In this document: positions 35,216 through 47,714 of the stretch, in pieces
Layout: each line of letters starts with the position of its first letter
Position numbering within the stretch: the stretch's first letter is position 1
Assembly (NCBI RefSeq): GCF_947179165.1
Contig: NC_077244.1
Coordinates: forward strand, 73,330,144-73,394,143
Reading direction: 5' to 3'
Source: Solanum dulcamara
Lineage: Eukaryota; Streptophyta; Magnoliopsida; Solanales; Solanaceae
Length of the DNA stretch: 64,000 nt
Translations under genes and position numbers: made by a program
The notes under the pieces: generated by a model
The model's input: only the letters and a program-made list of their open reading frames with translations
Databases searched by the model: none
What the model was told of the DNA's origin: nothing

Positions 35216-35839
35216 TGGCTATTCTTTTATGGCTGCTATGAGTTCTATAACTTTCTTAGACCATCTTGGAGTGCTTATGGCGTAGTTACATTTGACCAAC
35301 TATCACTGCCTGGTCTTTTTAAGTAACAATCCCGTAAGTGGTATTTGCTGGCTCAATTATTCCCGATTGCATAGGACCCATAAAGAGAACCACTCCTTAC
35401 TAAGAATTTCTTCGTGCAGAGCTTGAATTCAAGATGATGTGAAGGAATCTCATTTATCTCGCCATATCTGGGAACCAGAGAGAATTGGTGGTTTTGTTAA
35501 TTTTTAACCAACAATACATTAAAAAAATAAATTGGAACTGTAAAATCAAAATTTAATTTAACCCATTTTATTTATGTAGTCTCCTCTTTTTTTGTACACA
35601 TTTTGGATTTTTTAGTGATAGTAAATTTGGTGTGTAATGCTTCCGTCCAAACAATTATATAGTCCACTCCACCAATAGTGATTTCAATGCATTAGCTGTA
35701 GTTGCTTATTCAGAGATAACTACAATACATATGGTATGTGTATATATTACAACTAAATATATAAGTGTGATAAAAAGAATCACAATTCAATCTGTCATGC
35801 TAGTTATTCATATGATTGTTTAGTTGGATTTCATTATAG

Positions 35840-36127
35840 GCGGAATGATCTGAGAGGACTTTGTACTTGGCTTCGTTTGTAAGTTGGACCCTTATATTTA
35901 TGATTTTGTCAACTGAACTTTTAAATTCACTGAAACACAATGCTTTAAACACCTCAGACCATTGACCAAACGCCTTTGAACTGATGCCACATGTGTTTGG
36001 TCAATGGTCGGAGGTTTTTAAAATATTGTGTTTTAATAAGTTTAAGGGTTCAGATGGTAAAGTCGTAAGTATAAGAATTCAACTTACAAATGAAGCCAAA
36101 TACAAGGTGTCCCAGGTCATTCCACCT
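35840..36127. mobile_element. Mutator-type MITE, 288 bp
   Basis: The arms pair almost fully: the left GGAATGATCTGAGAGG and ACTTGGCTTCGTTTGTAAG are opposed by CTTACAAATGAAGCCAA and CCCAGGTCATTCC, and GACCATTGACCAAACGC pairs with GTTTGGTCAATGGTC near the centre. A 9-bp direct repeat TCATTATAG flanks it (35831-35839 and 36128-36136). Confidence 0.75.
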
Positions 36128-36136
36128 TCATTATAG

Positions 36137-39100
36137 GGACACAAATGAAAGAAAAAACAATCACTAACATAATATGAAATTACACAACATGTTTGTCCAA
36201 ACTTTTAAAATTAAATTTTTTCAGATGTACTTTTTTAAAAAATAGTTTGGTGAGAGCCAGTTTGTATTTAATTAATTATTTTGAGCAACAATTACAATTT
36301 GATCAAACTTCTTAAAATCCTTTTAAAATATATTTACTCAGAATACTATTTGGTAAAACACAACTTTTAAAAATTTTAAAAAATAATTTTTGCTACTTCC
36401 AAACATGCCAAACCTTTTTTCCATTTTACCTTTTATTTTTAGGGCCAAAGTTTTGCTACTGCGTATATTTTCTTAAACAAGCATTGGGGAAAGGGGGAAA
36501 ACGAAAGAAAGAGAAGAATAAAAAGGAAAGGTAGAATATTTGTTGTTTCTTCAGAAATAGTACACCAGAAACAGAGTAAATTGTTTCCCCAAAAACACTC
36601 CTTTTTGCTCTAGGATGACTAGTAAGTCCTCTTACTTTCGTAGAAGTATCAAAAATAATTTTGAACTTGGCGCGGATTATTGATTTGGTTTCTAAACTAT
36701 TGATATGTTTAAAAGTTAAAAATATCCCTTAACTTGACTAACTAAGCTTAAATACACCCTTCTCATGCCACATGGCATAGCAAGTACCTACAATTTATTT
36801 AAGCGCCTGAAAAAGTAAAAAAATGTCATATCAACCTTTTTTTTTTTTGAAAGAAATATAAAAAACACTCCCAAATTTGACGCGGATTATTAGTTTCATT
36901 CCTAAACTATTGATAGGCTTAAAAACACCCCTCAACTTGATGAACTAAGCTTAGTAGACTTGCAAATAATGCTTTCAAAAACTTTCACAACTACCTGAAT
37001 CTTGATTTGACTTGCTCATGGTCTTGCAAATGCAGAAACTCAAGAAGTAGTGTTGCCCTTTAGAGTTTATACCCCTGTCGAGGGTGGGTGATTATGAAGG
37101 ACTGATTAAAGCCAAAGGTGTAACTGAAGGTCATGAGTTGAAAGCTGATACAAGCTTGTGCTTTTGTCTTCATGAAGTTTAATGAAGAGGATGGATGCAG
37201 CCACCAAGCAATATAAGAGAGGAAGATCGCGTGGATTGATTTGGGAATGTCTAGATTGGACCCCTGGTACATGATCTCTGTATTTAGTATTACAATCTTA
37301 CACACGAATCAGGAGTTGAACTAACCATATGCATTTGCTAGGATTATTAGAATGGTTGGTTCTTGATGATACTTATTGAAGTTAGTGTTTCTTGATTTCT
37401 TTAATTAAGTTAGCATTTGTAATTGAATTGAGATTTTCCAAATTTTAGTTCCTCAGAGAACTTGATCATATCGGTTATAGTTCCATTAATATTTATCTTA
37501 TAATCGCGATATAAAAGAATTTTTGAGATGAAGAAAATTGTTACATGCAAGTAGAAGAAGAAGCTACTTCAGGAGCTTACTGAGTTTTGAGAAGAAAGCA
37601 ATGCAGCTTAGTGAATGTGTTGATTGCTTATTAGTGCAATGTATGGTTACTTATAAACAAATGTTAATGTAATCTCAGGCTAAATACATGTTCACAATGC
37701 CAAACTTTCAAGATCCAACTAGTTGTGTTTGTTCAAAAACAAAATGCATGTAGGAATAGGCAGACATAGCTTAAAAATATAGTATCAATTTGCGATAGAA
37801 AGTAAATTAAAATCTTAAACGATTAATTTTCAACATAATTTATTATATTTTGTATGGAAAAGAACCTAAAATATCTTTGAATTATTGAAATTGATACAAA
37901 ACTATTCTCCATCCACCTATTAACCCCCAAATAACCCACTTCAATTTTAGACTCTATTATTTTTAGCAGCCCACATTTTAACCTCAATTTGATAATTTCA
38001 TTAATGACGTGTTGTTTTGCCCCCAAAAAATAGGAATAAAATAAAATGAGGAAGGGAAGTTTGACCTTGGAAACTTTTTGAAACAGTATATAGAAAGTGT
38101 CTAGGTACATGAGTAGATATATGTACACATGAACACCTTTTGTTTCAGCTCCTTGCTTCATGGAGAGGTAAAACATTATTAAAATAAATAAATTCTTTAC
38201 ATGGTTTTCTTTGTTACTTTCCCCATGAAACTTATTTTGGAATAGCCCAACTAATTAAGAGACCAGAAAATAGAAAATTGTTTCCTTTTTAGTGCAATAG
38301 AAAGAGTACTACAAGGAAATACAAAAATAATACCATAACATATTTAATGTAATTTAACAAGTGAAATCTGAATGATAAAGTGTACGCAGACTTTAGCCCT
38401 ATATCGTAATGATAGAAAAATTGTTTTTACATACAATTATGTTCTATAGGACACGAATTTAGGAGGGTGACCATATATCAAAAAGGCTAATTCATTTTGG
38501 AAACTGCTTTAAATTTGGAATGAGGAAACTTGCCCATATTCATCTTTTTCGAATTCAATGAACTTTTTTTTTATTCAACTTTGCTCCAAATATTATGCAC
38601 CCCCTACATTTAACATGTTACCAAATTAAAAGCCTGGTTGTGTAGCTAAGTCAATCTGGGTGGCCACAGAAATATCTGATATTTGTGTTAGTGGATGGCA
38701 CTAACGTAGTAAGGTATTTAGTGAAATAGCTTGTCGAGATGCAAGCAAACTAGCTCGGACATAATTATTTTTTATTTTTTAAAAAAGTGTGGTCTAGGAC
38801 TACTTGGATTCAAAACTCAAAATGCTGAAGCTACACTCAAGACGAGTCAAGTTCCAAGAACCTGCATGCATTTTGCTTTAGTTTCTTTTCAAAATTTCCT
38901 TTCTATCCTTGATTACTAAGATGTTCTATTTTTTTTTTTTTTTATATATATATATATCCAAAAAGGTCCTAAAAGTCAAATATTTGTAATCAAATAAATA
39001 CTTTTGTTGCTTCATACAATAGCCAAGAAACAAAGGCTTTTCCTTTACTTTTACCACTTTATAAACATTTCAAGCAAAGCTCAAGTCCACGCTAATTAAA

Positions 39101-39360
39101 GTGGTTATTTCTAATTAACGACAGCATTAACACCTAAATAGCCCTATTTTATACTTTAACTACTTAAACATGAATACCCTAATATATTTAGTATTTTCTT
39201 CACAATAATCAGCTTCAAGTCGGTCATTTAACAAGCAAAGATATATATGCAATAATTATTACTTAATTAATTCCTATCTTTCATAAGTCAATCTATTTTT
39301 TGCTTCTTCTTCACATTCCTCCCTTTCTTTAATTTCTAAAGTCAACTCCCCCATTTTCCC
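36137..39360. other. Intergenic DNA between the Mutator MITE and the STIG1 promoter
   Basis: Holds a diverged direct repeat (next entry). Frames at 37060, 37823 and 38731 show no family features. A T-run and TA-run lie at 38930-38957. Confidence 0.55.
36657..36955. repeat. Diverged direct repeat pair
   Basis: Copy 1 (about 36657-36750) and copy 2 (about 36869-36955) share GACGCGGATTATT/GGCGCGGATTATT, CTAAACTATTGATA, CAACTTGA and AACTAAGCTTA in order. A dispersed Solanaceae repeat; class not determined. Confidence 0.6.
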
Positions 39361-39365
39361 AAACT

Positions 39366-39382
39366 ATATATATAAAGTATAA
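39366..39382 (+). promoter_or_regulatory. STIG1-like gene TATA box
   Basis: CTATATATATAAAGTAT lies about 200 bp upstream of the ATG, with an A-rich leader after it. Plausible core promoter; the transcription start is inferred. Confidence 0.5.
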
Positions 39383-39576
39383 AATCCATCTATGTCTCCC
39401 ATCTTATATCATTCACAAAACTTTCAAAAAGAAAAAAAAAAATTTCTCCTACTCCTCATTCTAGTCTAGAACAAAAACCAAGATCGATTTCATGTATAAT
39501 ATTCAATATTATCGATCCTTTTAACCAGCATTCCATATTATATCATTAATGTTATCGGTCAGTTCCACGTTCAAGA

Positions 39577-40050
39577 ATGATGAAGTTGATCAAATTCATG
39601 ATTGTTCTAGCCATTACAATGGTCCTCATCATCTCTCTACTCACCATGCACAAATCGAACAACCCTGAAAATAATCCAGGATTTCAGGAGGATGAAAAAC
39701 TTTCAGACGTGAAAGTTGTACCCCAAGTGGTGAAGAGGATGAAAATAAGTCGATTTCTTGCTCAACAAGAAATCAAGAACCCTAGGGCCGCGGATCACTG
39801 CCACAAAGACAACGAGATATGCCACGTGTTGGACGGAAGTCGAAATTCGACATGTTGCAACAACAAATGCATGGATTTAGGGTACGATGATCACAATTGT
39901 GGTGCCTGCAAGAAAAAGTGTCGTTTCACAGAGACTTGTTGTAGAGGTGAATGTGTGAATTTGTCTTATGACAAGAGACATTGTGGCTATTGCAATAATA
40001 GGTGCATGACAGGAGGATATTGTTTCTATGGAATGTGTGATTATGCCTAA
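39577..40050 (+). CDS. STIG1-like secreted cysteine-rich protein
   Basis: Single-exon ORF of 157 residues. Residues 1 to about 25 are a signal peptide (Lys-containing start, then [18 protein letters not shown]). A polar linker follows, then from about residue 73 a domain with 16 cysteines: [50 protein letters not shown] and CYFGMCDYA-like end (read as [11 protein letters not shown]). This is the STIG1 pattern. STIG1 proteins are secreted; in Petunia, tobacco and tomato the founding members act at the stigma, and tomato STIG1 promotes pollen-tube growth through a receptor kinase. Other family members act in leaf and root, so the tissue here is unknown. Confidence 0.92.
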   Translation: MMKLIKFMIVLAITMVLIISLLTMHKSNNPENNPGFQEDEKLSDVKVVPQVVKRMKISRFLAQQEIKNPRAADHCHKDNEICHVLDGSRNSTCCNNKCMDLGYDDHNCGACKKKCRFTETCCRGECVNLSYDKRHCGYCNNRCMTGGYCFYGMCDYA

Positions 40051-40239
40051 ATATATATGGGTGAAAGAAAAGCTTATTATAAGGTTTGTCAATTTATACA
40101 TATAAAAATTATTCATTTTTAACCACATTTGGATTTATACGTATATATAATATGGTGTAACAATTTTATCTTGATTATTTATTAAGAGTGTATATTGATA
40201 AGTATTTTTGTAAACAACTTCATGTAATAGCTAGGGATA

Positions 40240-40864
40240 TGTTATGACGGAAGGACGCAAATCCGAAAATAGAGAAAATAAATAACATCATATTTAACGT
40301 GGGAAAACCCTTCAAATCAAAGGTAACAACCACAGGATCTTCGAGATCCGAATTGTTCCACTATAACAATAATAGGGTTACAAATATTTTCCTAAATGGC
40401 TACACAATAATTGCCAAGCAAGAAGAAGCAATAGCTATACTAATAAAAGTAATAGGAAGAAAATCACCCAAAACAGAGCTATTGTTCGTGACCTAAACTG
40501 GGATGTTTCTGTCCTCCAAACTCGATCTTCACTGTTCAAATCAAACATTAAAATGTTATTAACACTCAGTAAAAATTTTAGCCCGATCCAACGATTATGA
40601 ATCGGCAAACGCAATTCAAAGGTTTATGGTCGGAGAGGCAAAATTGCTGCGGAAAACACCCTTATCTTCTCTCTTCTCTCTCGTTGAAAGATCTCTCAAA
40701 AACCTCTCTTATGTGCCTAATGTCTCTAAACCAACTCCAAATAGAATTAATTTCAATCCTTTTACAAATAAAATTGAGAACCAAATTAAAAAAATTATTC
40801 TAATCCTTTTACAAATAAGATTAGGCCATGGGCCTTTAGCTGAAACATGGACCATATCCCAACA
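40240..40864 (-). mobile_element. Probable solo LTR
   Basis: The 625-bp block begins TGTTATGACGGAAGG and ends CATATCCCAACA, so on the minus strand it starts TGTTGGGATATGG and ends in ATAACA. TG...CA ends and inverted TGTT/AACA termini are LTR marks. The flanking 5-mers GGATA and GAATA match at 4 of 5. No internal retroelement domain is seen on either side. The short frames inside (40299, 40597, 40626) are not genes. Confidence 0.6.
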
Positions 40865-40869
40865 GAATA

Positions 40870-41810
40870 TGCTCATGAATTTGTTGTGATTGGAAATATA
40901 TGTTTTTAATTAATTCCCATTTAATTTTTCAATGTATTGTATGTATTTTGTTTTTTCAAGATTTTAATTTGTAGGCACTAAGCAATAATTAGTTATTGCA
41001 ATGCAAATTTGGGTTTTAACGCTATAATTAGGCTACTAGTACAATGTAAGAACATCAACGAATTCCTCCACATATTACGTAATTCATATTTGATTCACCT
41101 TAGCTTCTTTAATTTTATTAACTGCAAAAATAATTATTTAACATAAACAATGCATATACACTAATGTCATGATGCACAATTATTTCCAATAGATATTTGG
41201 CACATGAAATCGCAGCAATATCATATATTTCTTTAACCCATTATAATAAATACATCATAACAGTTTTTGTGTGATAAATATAACAATTTAATTTTTAAAA
41301 ACCTTTTTATAGGTTCAGGGTCTATTATAACGGTTTTAATCGTTATAACATATGATTTATTAGAATAATTATACAATTATTGCCAATTAACCGCTATCGT
41401 AAATCAAATTTCTAGTAGTGTCTTATATCCCCTTCTCATTATTTTATTGGGAGTATTTTGGAGTCTTGAACTCTAGGTGCAGTTCCACTATATGTATGTC
41501 CTTAGTAGTTTGTTAGGGATCAAGAATTAAGCTGAATTGGTCTTTGCTACTAATGAAGTTGACAAATTGTATGTATTAAACATGAGAAATTTACATGACT
41601 AAGCTAACATATAAGAGTTAATTATAATATATAATTACAGTTTAAACTATTTATAAATAAGGGTTATATTTTAAGAGTTTGGCTATAAGGCGGGTTCCAC
41701 GTCAAAAGTTTGTAGGGGTTTGTATCAAATCAATGTCTTTCAACTTGTATACAATTTTTTTCACCTTCTCTTTCTCCTCAAACTCCTTATTTTTCTCCTA
41801 AATCGATTAT
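40870..41810. other. Gene-free intergenic DNA
   Basis: AT-rich; nothing recognisable. Confidence 0.6.
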
Positions 41811-42410
41811 ACAACAACAACAACTCAGTGAAATTTCACAACTTGGGGAGGATAGAGTGTACGCAGACCTTACTCCTACGTACCAAGGTAGGACGGCTGT
41901 TTCCGAGAGACCCCCGGCTAAAAAAAAGCATAAAAAAGGGTCAGATAAGGTTAAGAAATTCAAAGCGATATAGAAAAATAAATAACGAAAGTATCGCAGA
42001 TAAAATAGAGTAATCAAAGTACATAAAGTAATAAATAATAACAGAAATACCAGAAATGAGAGCACAAGAAATTGTAATATGCTAATGCGCCTACGAATAG
42101 GGAAGAATAACGAGACTATGTACTAGCCTTCTACCCTAATGTGGGTCCTCCACACCCTCCTATCTAAGGTCATGTCCTCGGTAAGCTGTAATTGTGCCAT
42201 GTCCTATCTAATCATCTCTCCCCAATACTTCTTTTGCCTACCCCTACCTCTTCTGTAACCATCCATGGCCAACCTCTCACACCTCCTCACTGGGGTATCT
42301 GTGTCTTTCCTCTTCACATGTCCAAACCATCTCAGTCGCATTTCCCGCATCTTGTCTTCCACTGAGGCCACTCCCACCTTGTCCCGAATAGCCTCATTTC
42401 TAATATTTTT
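41811..42410 (-). mobile_element. RTE-type LINE, 5'-truncated 3' end
   Basis: Read on the minus strand, the upstream part (about 42410-42110) encodes the C-terminal LINE motif [21 protein letters not shown] then [10 protein letters not shown] and DMAQLQLTEDM. This runs into a 3' UTR and a (TTG)n-like tail (ACAACAACAACAA at 41811). 5' truncation and a short repeat tail are the usual LINE insertion signature. Confidence 0.8.
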
Positions 42411-42662
42411 TACATATTAGACACATCCGACTCAAGAGTAAGACCACTAAAACTTAAACATGTAATGTAAACAAATTAGTATTGTCGCATAATGAATGTT
42501 ATCATAAGAATTTGAGATTAACTCTTCTATATTTGTGTGTCTATAGTTTATAGCTATAATATTCTTGCAAAAAATAAAACTTTTAAGTTCACAAAAAACA
42601 TCTGTTAGTAAGGCTTATTTATATTGGTAAGAGATGTTTCAAGTTAACAAAATGCATGTTAT

Positions 42663-42987
42663 TGAAAAATCTGAAGACAGAGATGAGAAATTTTCTGTGT
42701 TCTTTTAATTACTTTGTACACCTATTTATACATGAGAGAAGCAAAGCTTTTCCTAAAAAGAATGAAAAAACAAAGCTTTTCCTAAAAAGAATTCTACCAG
42801 CTGGAATTCCATCTACTATACACTCTAGAAGCTAAATAAAAAAATGCTTCAGCTGATCTCATTTATATTACTTGACAGGTATCTCTTTTGCTTTGCTTTG
42901 GTTTCTTCATCTGAGAGCTTCTCTTTTTCTGTGAGCAAACCAGAGGTAATGTTGATAGGATTGACATTTTGGGATGAAATTTCAACA
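42663..42987 (-). repeat. 3' LTR of the copia element
   Basis: 325 bp. Nearly identical to the other LTR except for an extra 64 bp containing TGTATAAATAGG on the element strand, a TATA box. Confidence 0.92.
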
Positions 42988-45900
42988 CCCCCCCTTAAGG
43001 TGGAGGGGAGTCCGACGACACCCAGCTTGCCCATAACAGAGTGATGAGAAGGGCCGGATAAGGGCTTAGTGAAAATATCTGCCAACTGGGAAGAAGAAGG
43101 AACAAAACACAGTGAAATAAGACCGGACAGGTATTGTTGGCGCACAAAGTGACAGTCCAACTCAACATGCTTAGTCCGCTCATGAAAAACAGGATTTTTT
43201 GCGATGTGAAGAGCTGATTGGCTATCTGAGTGCACCGGAACTGAAAGAGACGGTGGAGCGGATAGATCATCAAGTAAACGAACAAGCCAGGTTAGTTCTC
43301 CAACAACCCGACGCATAGAACGATATTCTGCCTCAGCAGATGATAATGATATTGATGATTGTTTCTTTGATTTCCAGCTAATCGGAGACCCACCAAGGGT
43401 AATATAGTATCCACTGATAGAACGACGAGTATCCGGGCAAGACCCCCAATCGGAGTCACAATAAGCCAATAGTTCAAGAGAAGGATTGGTGGAAAAGAAT
43501 AGACACTGTGCTGGAGCTAGTCTAAGATACCTAATAACTCGCAAAGCATCCAAAAAATGAGGCAATCGTGGCTGCTGCATAAATTGACTGAGATGTTGCA
43601 CCGTGAATGAAAGATCAGGACGAGTGTGAGTTAGGAAATTTAATTTTCCTAACAATCGTCGATAAACAGTTGGTTCGAGAAGCAAATCACCCTCATCCGA
43701 ATTCAGCTTGATGGTAGAATCCAAAGGGGAATTTGCAGTTGCTGAAGTTTGTGAGTCAAATTCACTCAATAGTTACAAAGTAAATTTCTTTTGACTCAGG
43801 ATGATCCCCTGTTTTTCTCTGATGACTTCCATCCCTAAAAAATAGTGAACTGCCCCCAAATCTTTGACCTTGAATTCATTATCTAAAAACTGTTTGAGAT
43901 CATTCAACTCACTAGGATTGTTACCCGTTATTAGAATATCATCAACATACACAGCCACAATTGATATGAGATCCCTCTCTTTTTTATAAAATAAAGAGTA
44001 ATCATTTAAAGAAGAAACATACCCTTTAAAATTGAGCGCAGCTGTTAGTCTGGAATATCATTGTCTGGATGCTTGTTTCAAACCGTAAATAGATTTTTTC
44101 AGTTTGCAAACTTGATTAGGAGAAGAGGGTTGCATCCCTGGAGGAAACTTCATGTAGACTTCTTCTAACAATTCTCCATGGAGAAAAGCGTTGTTTACAT
44201 CCAACTGAAGAATTTCCCAATTTCTCTTTACTGCAACACCAAAAAGGGATCTGATAGTAGTCATTTTAACGACGGGAGAAAAAGTTTCATTATAGTCAAT
44301 TCCCTCTCTTTGAGTATCCCCTCGAATCACAAGTCTAGCTTTGAGTCTCTCAATACTCCCATCAAATTTATGTTTAACTTTGTATACCCATTTGCATGGT
44401 AATGCCTTGTGACCTGTTGGGAGTTCCATAACTTCCCAAGTCTGATTAGATATCAAAGCTTCAAATTCAGTCAGTATCGCCTGCTGCCAGCCAGCATGTA
44501 GTGAGGCCTGGGCATAACTGGTTGGTTCTGTGACAGAGGAGGTGGAGTTTAACAAGTTCTGATTAGAAATAGAAAGGGCTGAAAAAGGTAGAATAGATGT
44601 CTGAACAGGTGGAATAAAACAAGAAGAAGTGAGTTGTGTGAAGCATATTGCATTACACACATAATCACTTAGATAAAAAGGCTTTGTACTAACTCTTCCA
44701 AATCTGGTAGTAGGAACTATAGTGGTAGTAATAGTAGGTATGAGTAAAGGAGTATGAGGAATATGAGCAGAAGAAGTGATAGGAGAGTGAGGATCCATTG
44801 TGTTTGAAGATGGAGTAGAAAATTATTCTGATGTTTGAGGAGATGGACATCCATTTGTCCAAACATTATGATCAAAAAAACAATCAGAATGTAAAAAATC
44901 AGAATTGATGTAATCCTTATCTTGAGGATAAATAGGAAGAGGGGGAATAGGAGTAGAGAAAGGGAAGATAGATTCATGAAAGATGACATTTCTAGAAAAA
45001 ATGATTTTTCTAGTGTGAAGATCCATGACTTTGTATCCTTTTTTCCCCATAGGATATCTAAGAAAGATAGCTTTAATAGCTCTAGGTTCCAATTTATTCC
45101 TGTGAGCTGATAATGTGGAAACAAAACATAAACACCCAAAAGTCCTTAAAAAAGTATAAGAAGGTTTCATTTTATGAAGAACTTCATATGGGGTTTTAAA
45201 ATGCAAGACACTGGAAGGGAATCTGTTGATCAAGCTTGTAGCAGTAAGGACGCAATCTCCCCAAAAGATAACAGGAACTTTGGACTGATGCATAAGGGCT
45301 CTACATGTTTCAAGAAGATGCCTATTTTTTCTTTCTACAATCCCATTCTGTTAGGGTGTTTCTACACAAGAAGTTTGGTGTAGAATTCCTTGAGTTTTGA
45401 AGAAATCAGAGGTTAGAAGACTAGTTCCCAATTCTAAAGCATTATCAGATCTAACGACTTTAACTTTTGTATTAAATTGTCTTTCTACCATATGAAGAAA
45501 AGATTTAAGAGCAAAGAAGGCATTACTCTTGTTAGATAGCAAATAAGTCCAAGTACCTCTACTAAAATCATCTACAATGGTTAAAAAATATTTAAAACCA
45601 TCATAGGTAGGAGTTTTGTAAGGTCCCCAAATGTCAATGTGAACTAAATCAAATATGGACTTTGACTTAGTTGAACTTGAAAGAAAAGGTAATTTACTTT
45701 GTCTTGCCAAGGGACAAATATTACAAGGAAGAGTAGAATGAGATTGTAAATTAGAGGAAATAAACTGAATTCTTTTCATTGATGAATAAGGTAAGTGACC
45801 CAATCTCGTGTGCCACAAAGTTACATCATTCCTATCTATTACAGAATTTGAAGAAATAGAGGAAGCAACATTCTGACTAAAAACTGAAACTGGAGTACTA

Positions 45901-47395
45901 AGGCACCAGCCTTGATCCCTCTTAGACTTACATGAAGGAGATTTGAGGAGATAGAGCCCATCATGACAATTACCAAGAACCTGAGGCCTCTTCATTGAAG
46001 GGGCCTGCAAGAAACAAGCAGTGGAAGAAAAAATTAGATGACAATTATACTGAGTGCAAACTCTTGTGACAGAAAGGAGATTATAATTGAAATCTGGAAC
46101 AAAGAGAACATTTTTTAGCACTAGATTAGGTAAAACTCTTCCCTTTGTGTGTTACTGTTACCTTGTGAGAATTTGGTAGATTAACAATTAGAGGTTTAGG
46201 GAAAGGAGTGAGATCAGAAAATATAGAAACATCAAAAGCCATATGTTGAGTAGCTCCTGAGTCTATTATCCAGGAATTGAACTTTATATGAGTAAAACAA
46301 GAGAGAAGGTTATGAATAGAATTAGTTATACCAGAACACACTACATTGTTGACAGCAGCCTCTACTTCTGAGATTGAAGGTCCTGATTGTCCAACTTTGA
46401 CCTGTTGGAGAAGATGAATAATCTGACTGAACTGTTCCTGTGAGAATTGTTGATTGTTTCCCTTACTGTCACTATGGTGATTTTCCTCTGCTAGGAGTGC
46501 ATTACTGTATGCTTCTCCTTGGCTTATTCCATATATCTTCTTTGATCTAGTGAATTTGAAATCTGCAGGAAATCACACGATTCTATAACACTTGTCTATA
46601 GTATGTCCAGATTTCCTGCAGTGTGAGCAGATTAGAGTGTTCTTTCTTCCATCAGTTTTTCCTTTTCCTTTGTAATCATAGTTTCCAGCTCTCTGAACAG
46701 TTTGATTTACAACAGCAAAGGAAGACTCTCCAGGGTACTGATGGGTCACATAAACTTCCATTTGTTTCTCATCCTGAATTAGCAGAGAATAAGCCATATT
46801 GACACTAGGCAAATGAGTGATCATGAGGATGTTTCCCCTAGCAGAGGCATAAGCTTCATTTAAACCATAAGAAAGTGAATAAGTCTCTCATCTTGCAAAG
46901 ACTTAGTGAGTTTATCTTTTCCACCACAGTTGCAATTACAACCACACCTCATATTTTCATTTAGAGTGTCTAGTTCATCCCATATTCTCTTTATTTTTGT
47001 AAAATAACCAGCTATATCACTTGTACCCTGAACTAAATCATTCAGTTCGTTTTGTAGGTGGTAAAGTTTTGCTCCATTTGGTTAAATCTCTTTTGAGAGA
47101 GAATTAAGAAGCCATGACAAAACCATGTCATTACACCTACTCCAAAATTTGAAATCTGGAGAATCTGAAGCAGGTGCAACGCAAGTCCCGTCAATGAAGA
47201 CTATTTTATTTTTGGCCGAAAGGGCAATGAGGACTGACCTACGCCAACCTCCATACCCTGTGCCATCAAAATTGGTATTGACCAAGTTCATCCAGGATGA
47301 TCTGAGGAATGCAGAAAATAAAGGTGGCTGGGATCTATAGAAAGAGATCTAGCACCTTTAACTGCAGAGGTTTCTTCCTCTATAGCCATGGAGAA
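42988..47395 (-). pseudogene. copia gag-pol polyprotein, multiply broken
   Basis: In element order: gag start MAIEEETSAVKGARSL at about 47388, then a frame change before NLVNTNFDGTGYGGW (about 47290); zinc knuckle CSHCRKSGHTIDKC (about 46620); protease WIIDSGATQHM (about 46260); integrase LWHTRLGHLP and DLVHIDIWGPYKTP (45600-45840); RT core ([37 protein letters not shown] at 43940); RNase [16 protein letters not shown] and ADIFTKPLS (43060-43460). Stops interrupt integrase (after CVETP, about 45352), the RT after KQASRQ (about 44058) and the stretch near 43770. It cannot make a full polyprotein. Confidence 0.93.
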
Positions 47396-47453
47396 AGCAG
47401 AAAGAGAATGAAAAGCAAATGAGCAATTTTTATCTAACCTGCTCTTGATACCA

Positions 47454-47714
47454 TGAAAAATCTGAAGACAGAGATGAGAAATTTTCTGTGTTCTTTTAAT
47501 TACTTTTCCTAAAAAGAATTCTACCAGCTGGAATTCCATCTACTATACACTCTAGAAGCTAAATAAAAAAATGCTTCAGCTGATCCCATTTATATTACTT
47601 GACAGGTATCTCTTTTGCTTTGCTTTAGTTTCTTCATCTGAGAGCTTCTCTTTTTCTGTGAGCAAACCAGAGGTAATGTTGATAGGATTGACATTTTGGG
47701 ATGAAATTCCAACA
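47454..47714 (-). repeat. 5' LTR of the copia element, TATA-less
   Basis: 261 bp. Lacks the 64-bp TATA-containing segment of its partner; the join lies in ATTACTTTTCCTAAAAAG. Confidence 0.92.

Larger units (their letters stand above)
42663..47714 (-). mobile_element. Near full-length, inactive Ty1-copia retrotransposon
   Basis: LTRs at 42663-42987 (3' LTR, 325 bp) and 47454-47714 (5' LTR, 261 bp) start TGTTG and end TTTTTCA on the minus strand. Next to the 5' LTR is TGGTATCAAGAGCAGG, an initiator-Met-tRNA type primer site; next to the 3' LTR is a CCTTAAGGGGGGG polypurine tract. The domain order gag, zinc knuckle, protease, integrase, RT, RNase H is Ty1-copia. The flanking 5-mers (GTTAT, TCCAT) do not match, so no target duplication is seen. 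Confidence 0.95.

Noticed and set aside
37060..37305. 81-codon minus-strand frame
   Set aside because: No family features, no promoter or splice context; likely chance or a decayed repeat.
40299..40889. Small frames downstream of STIG1
   Set aside because: They lie inside the probable solo LTR and overlap in several frames.
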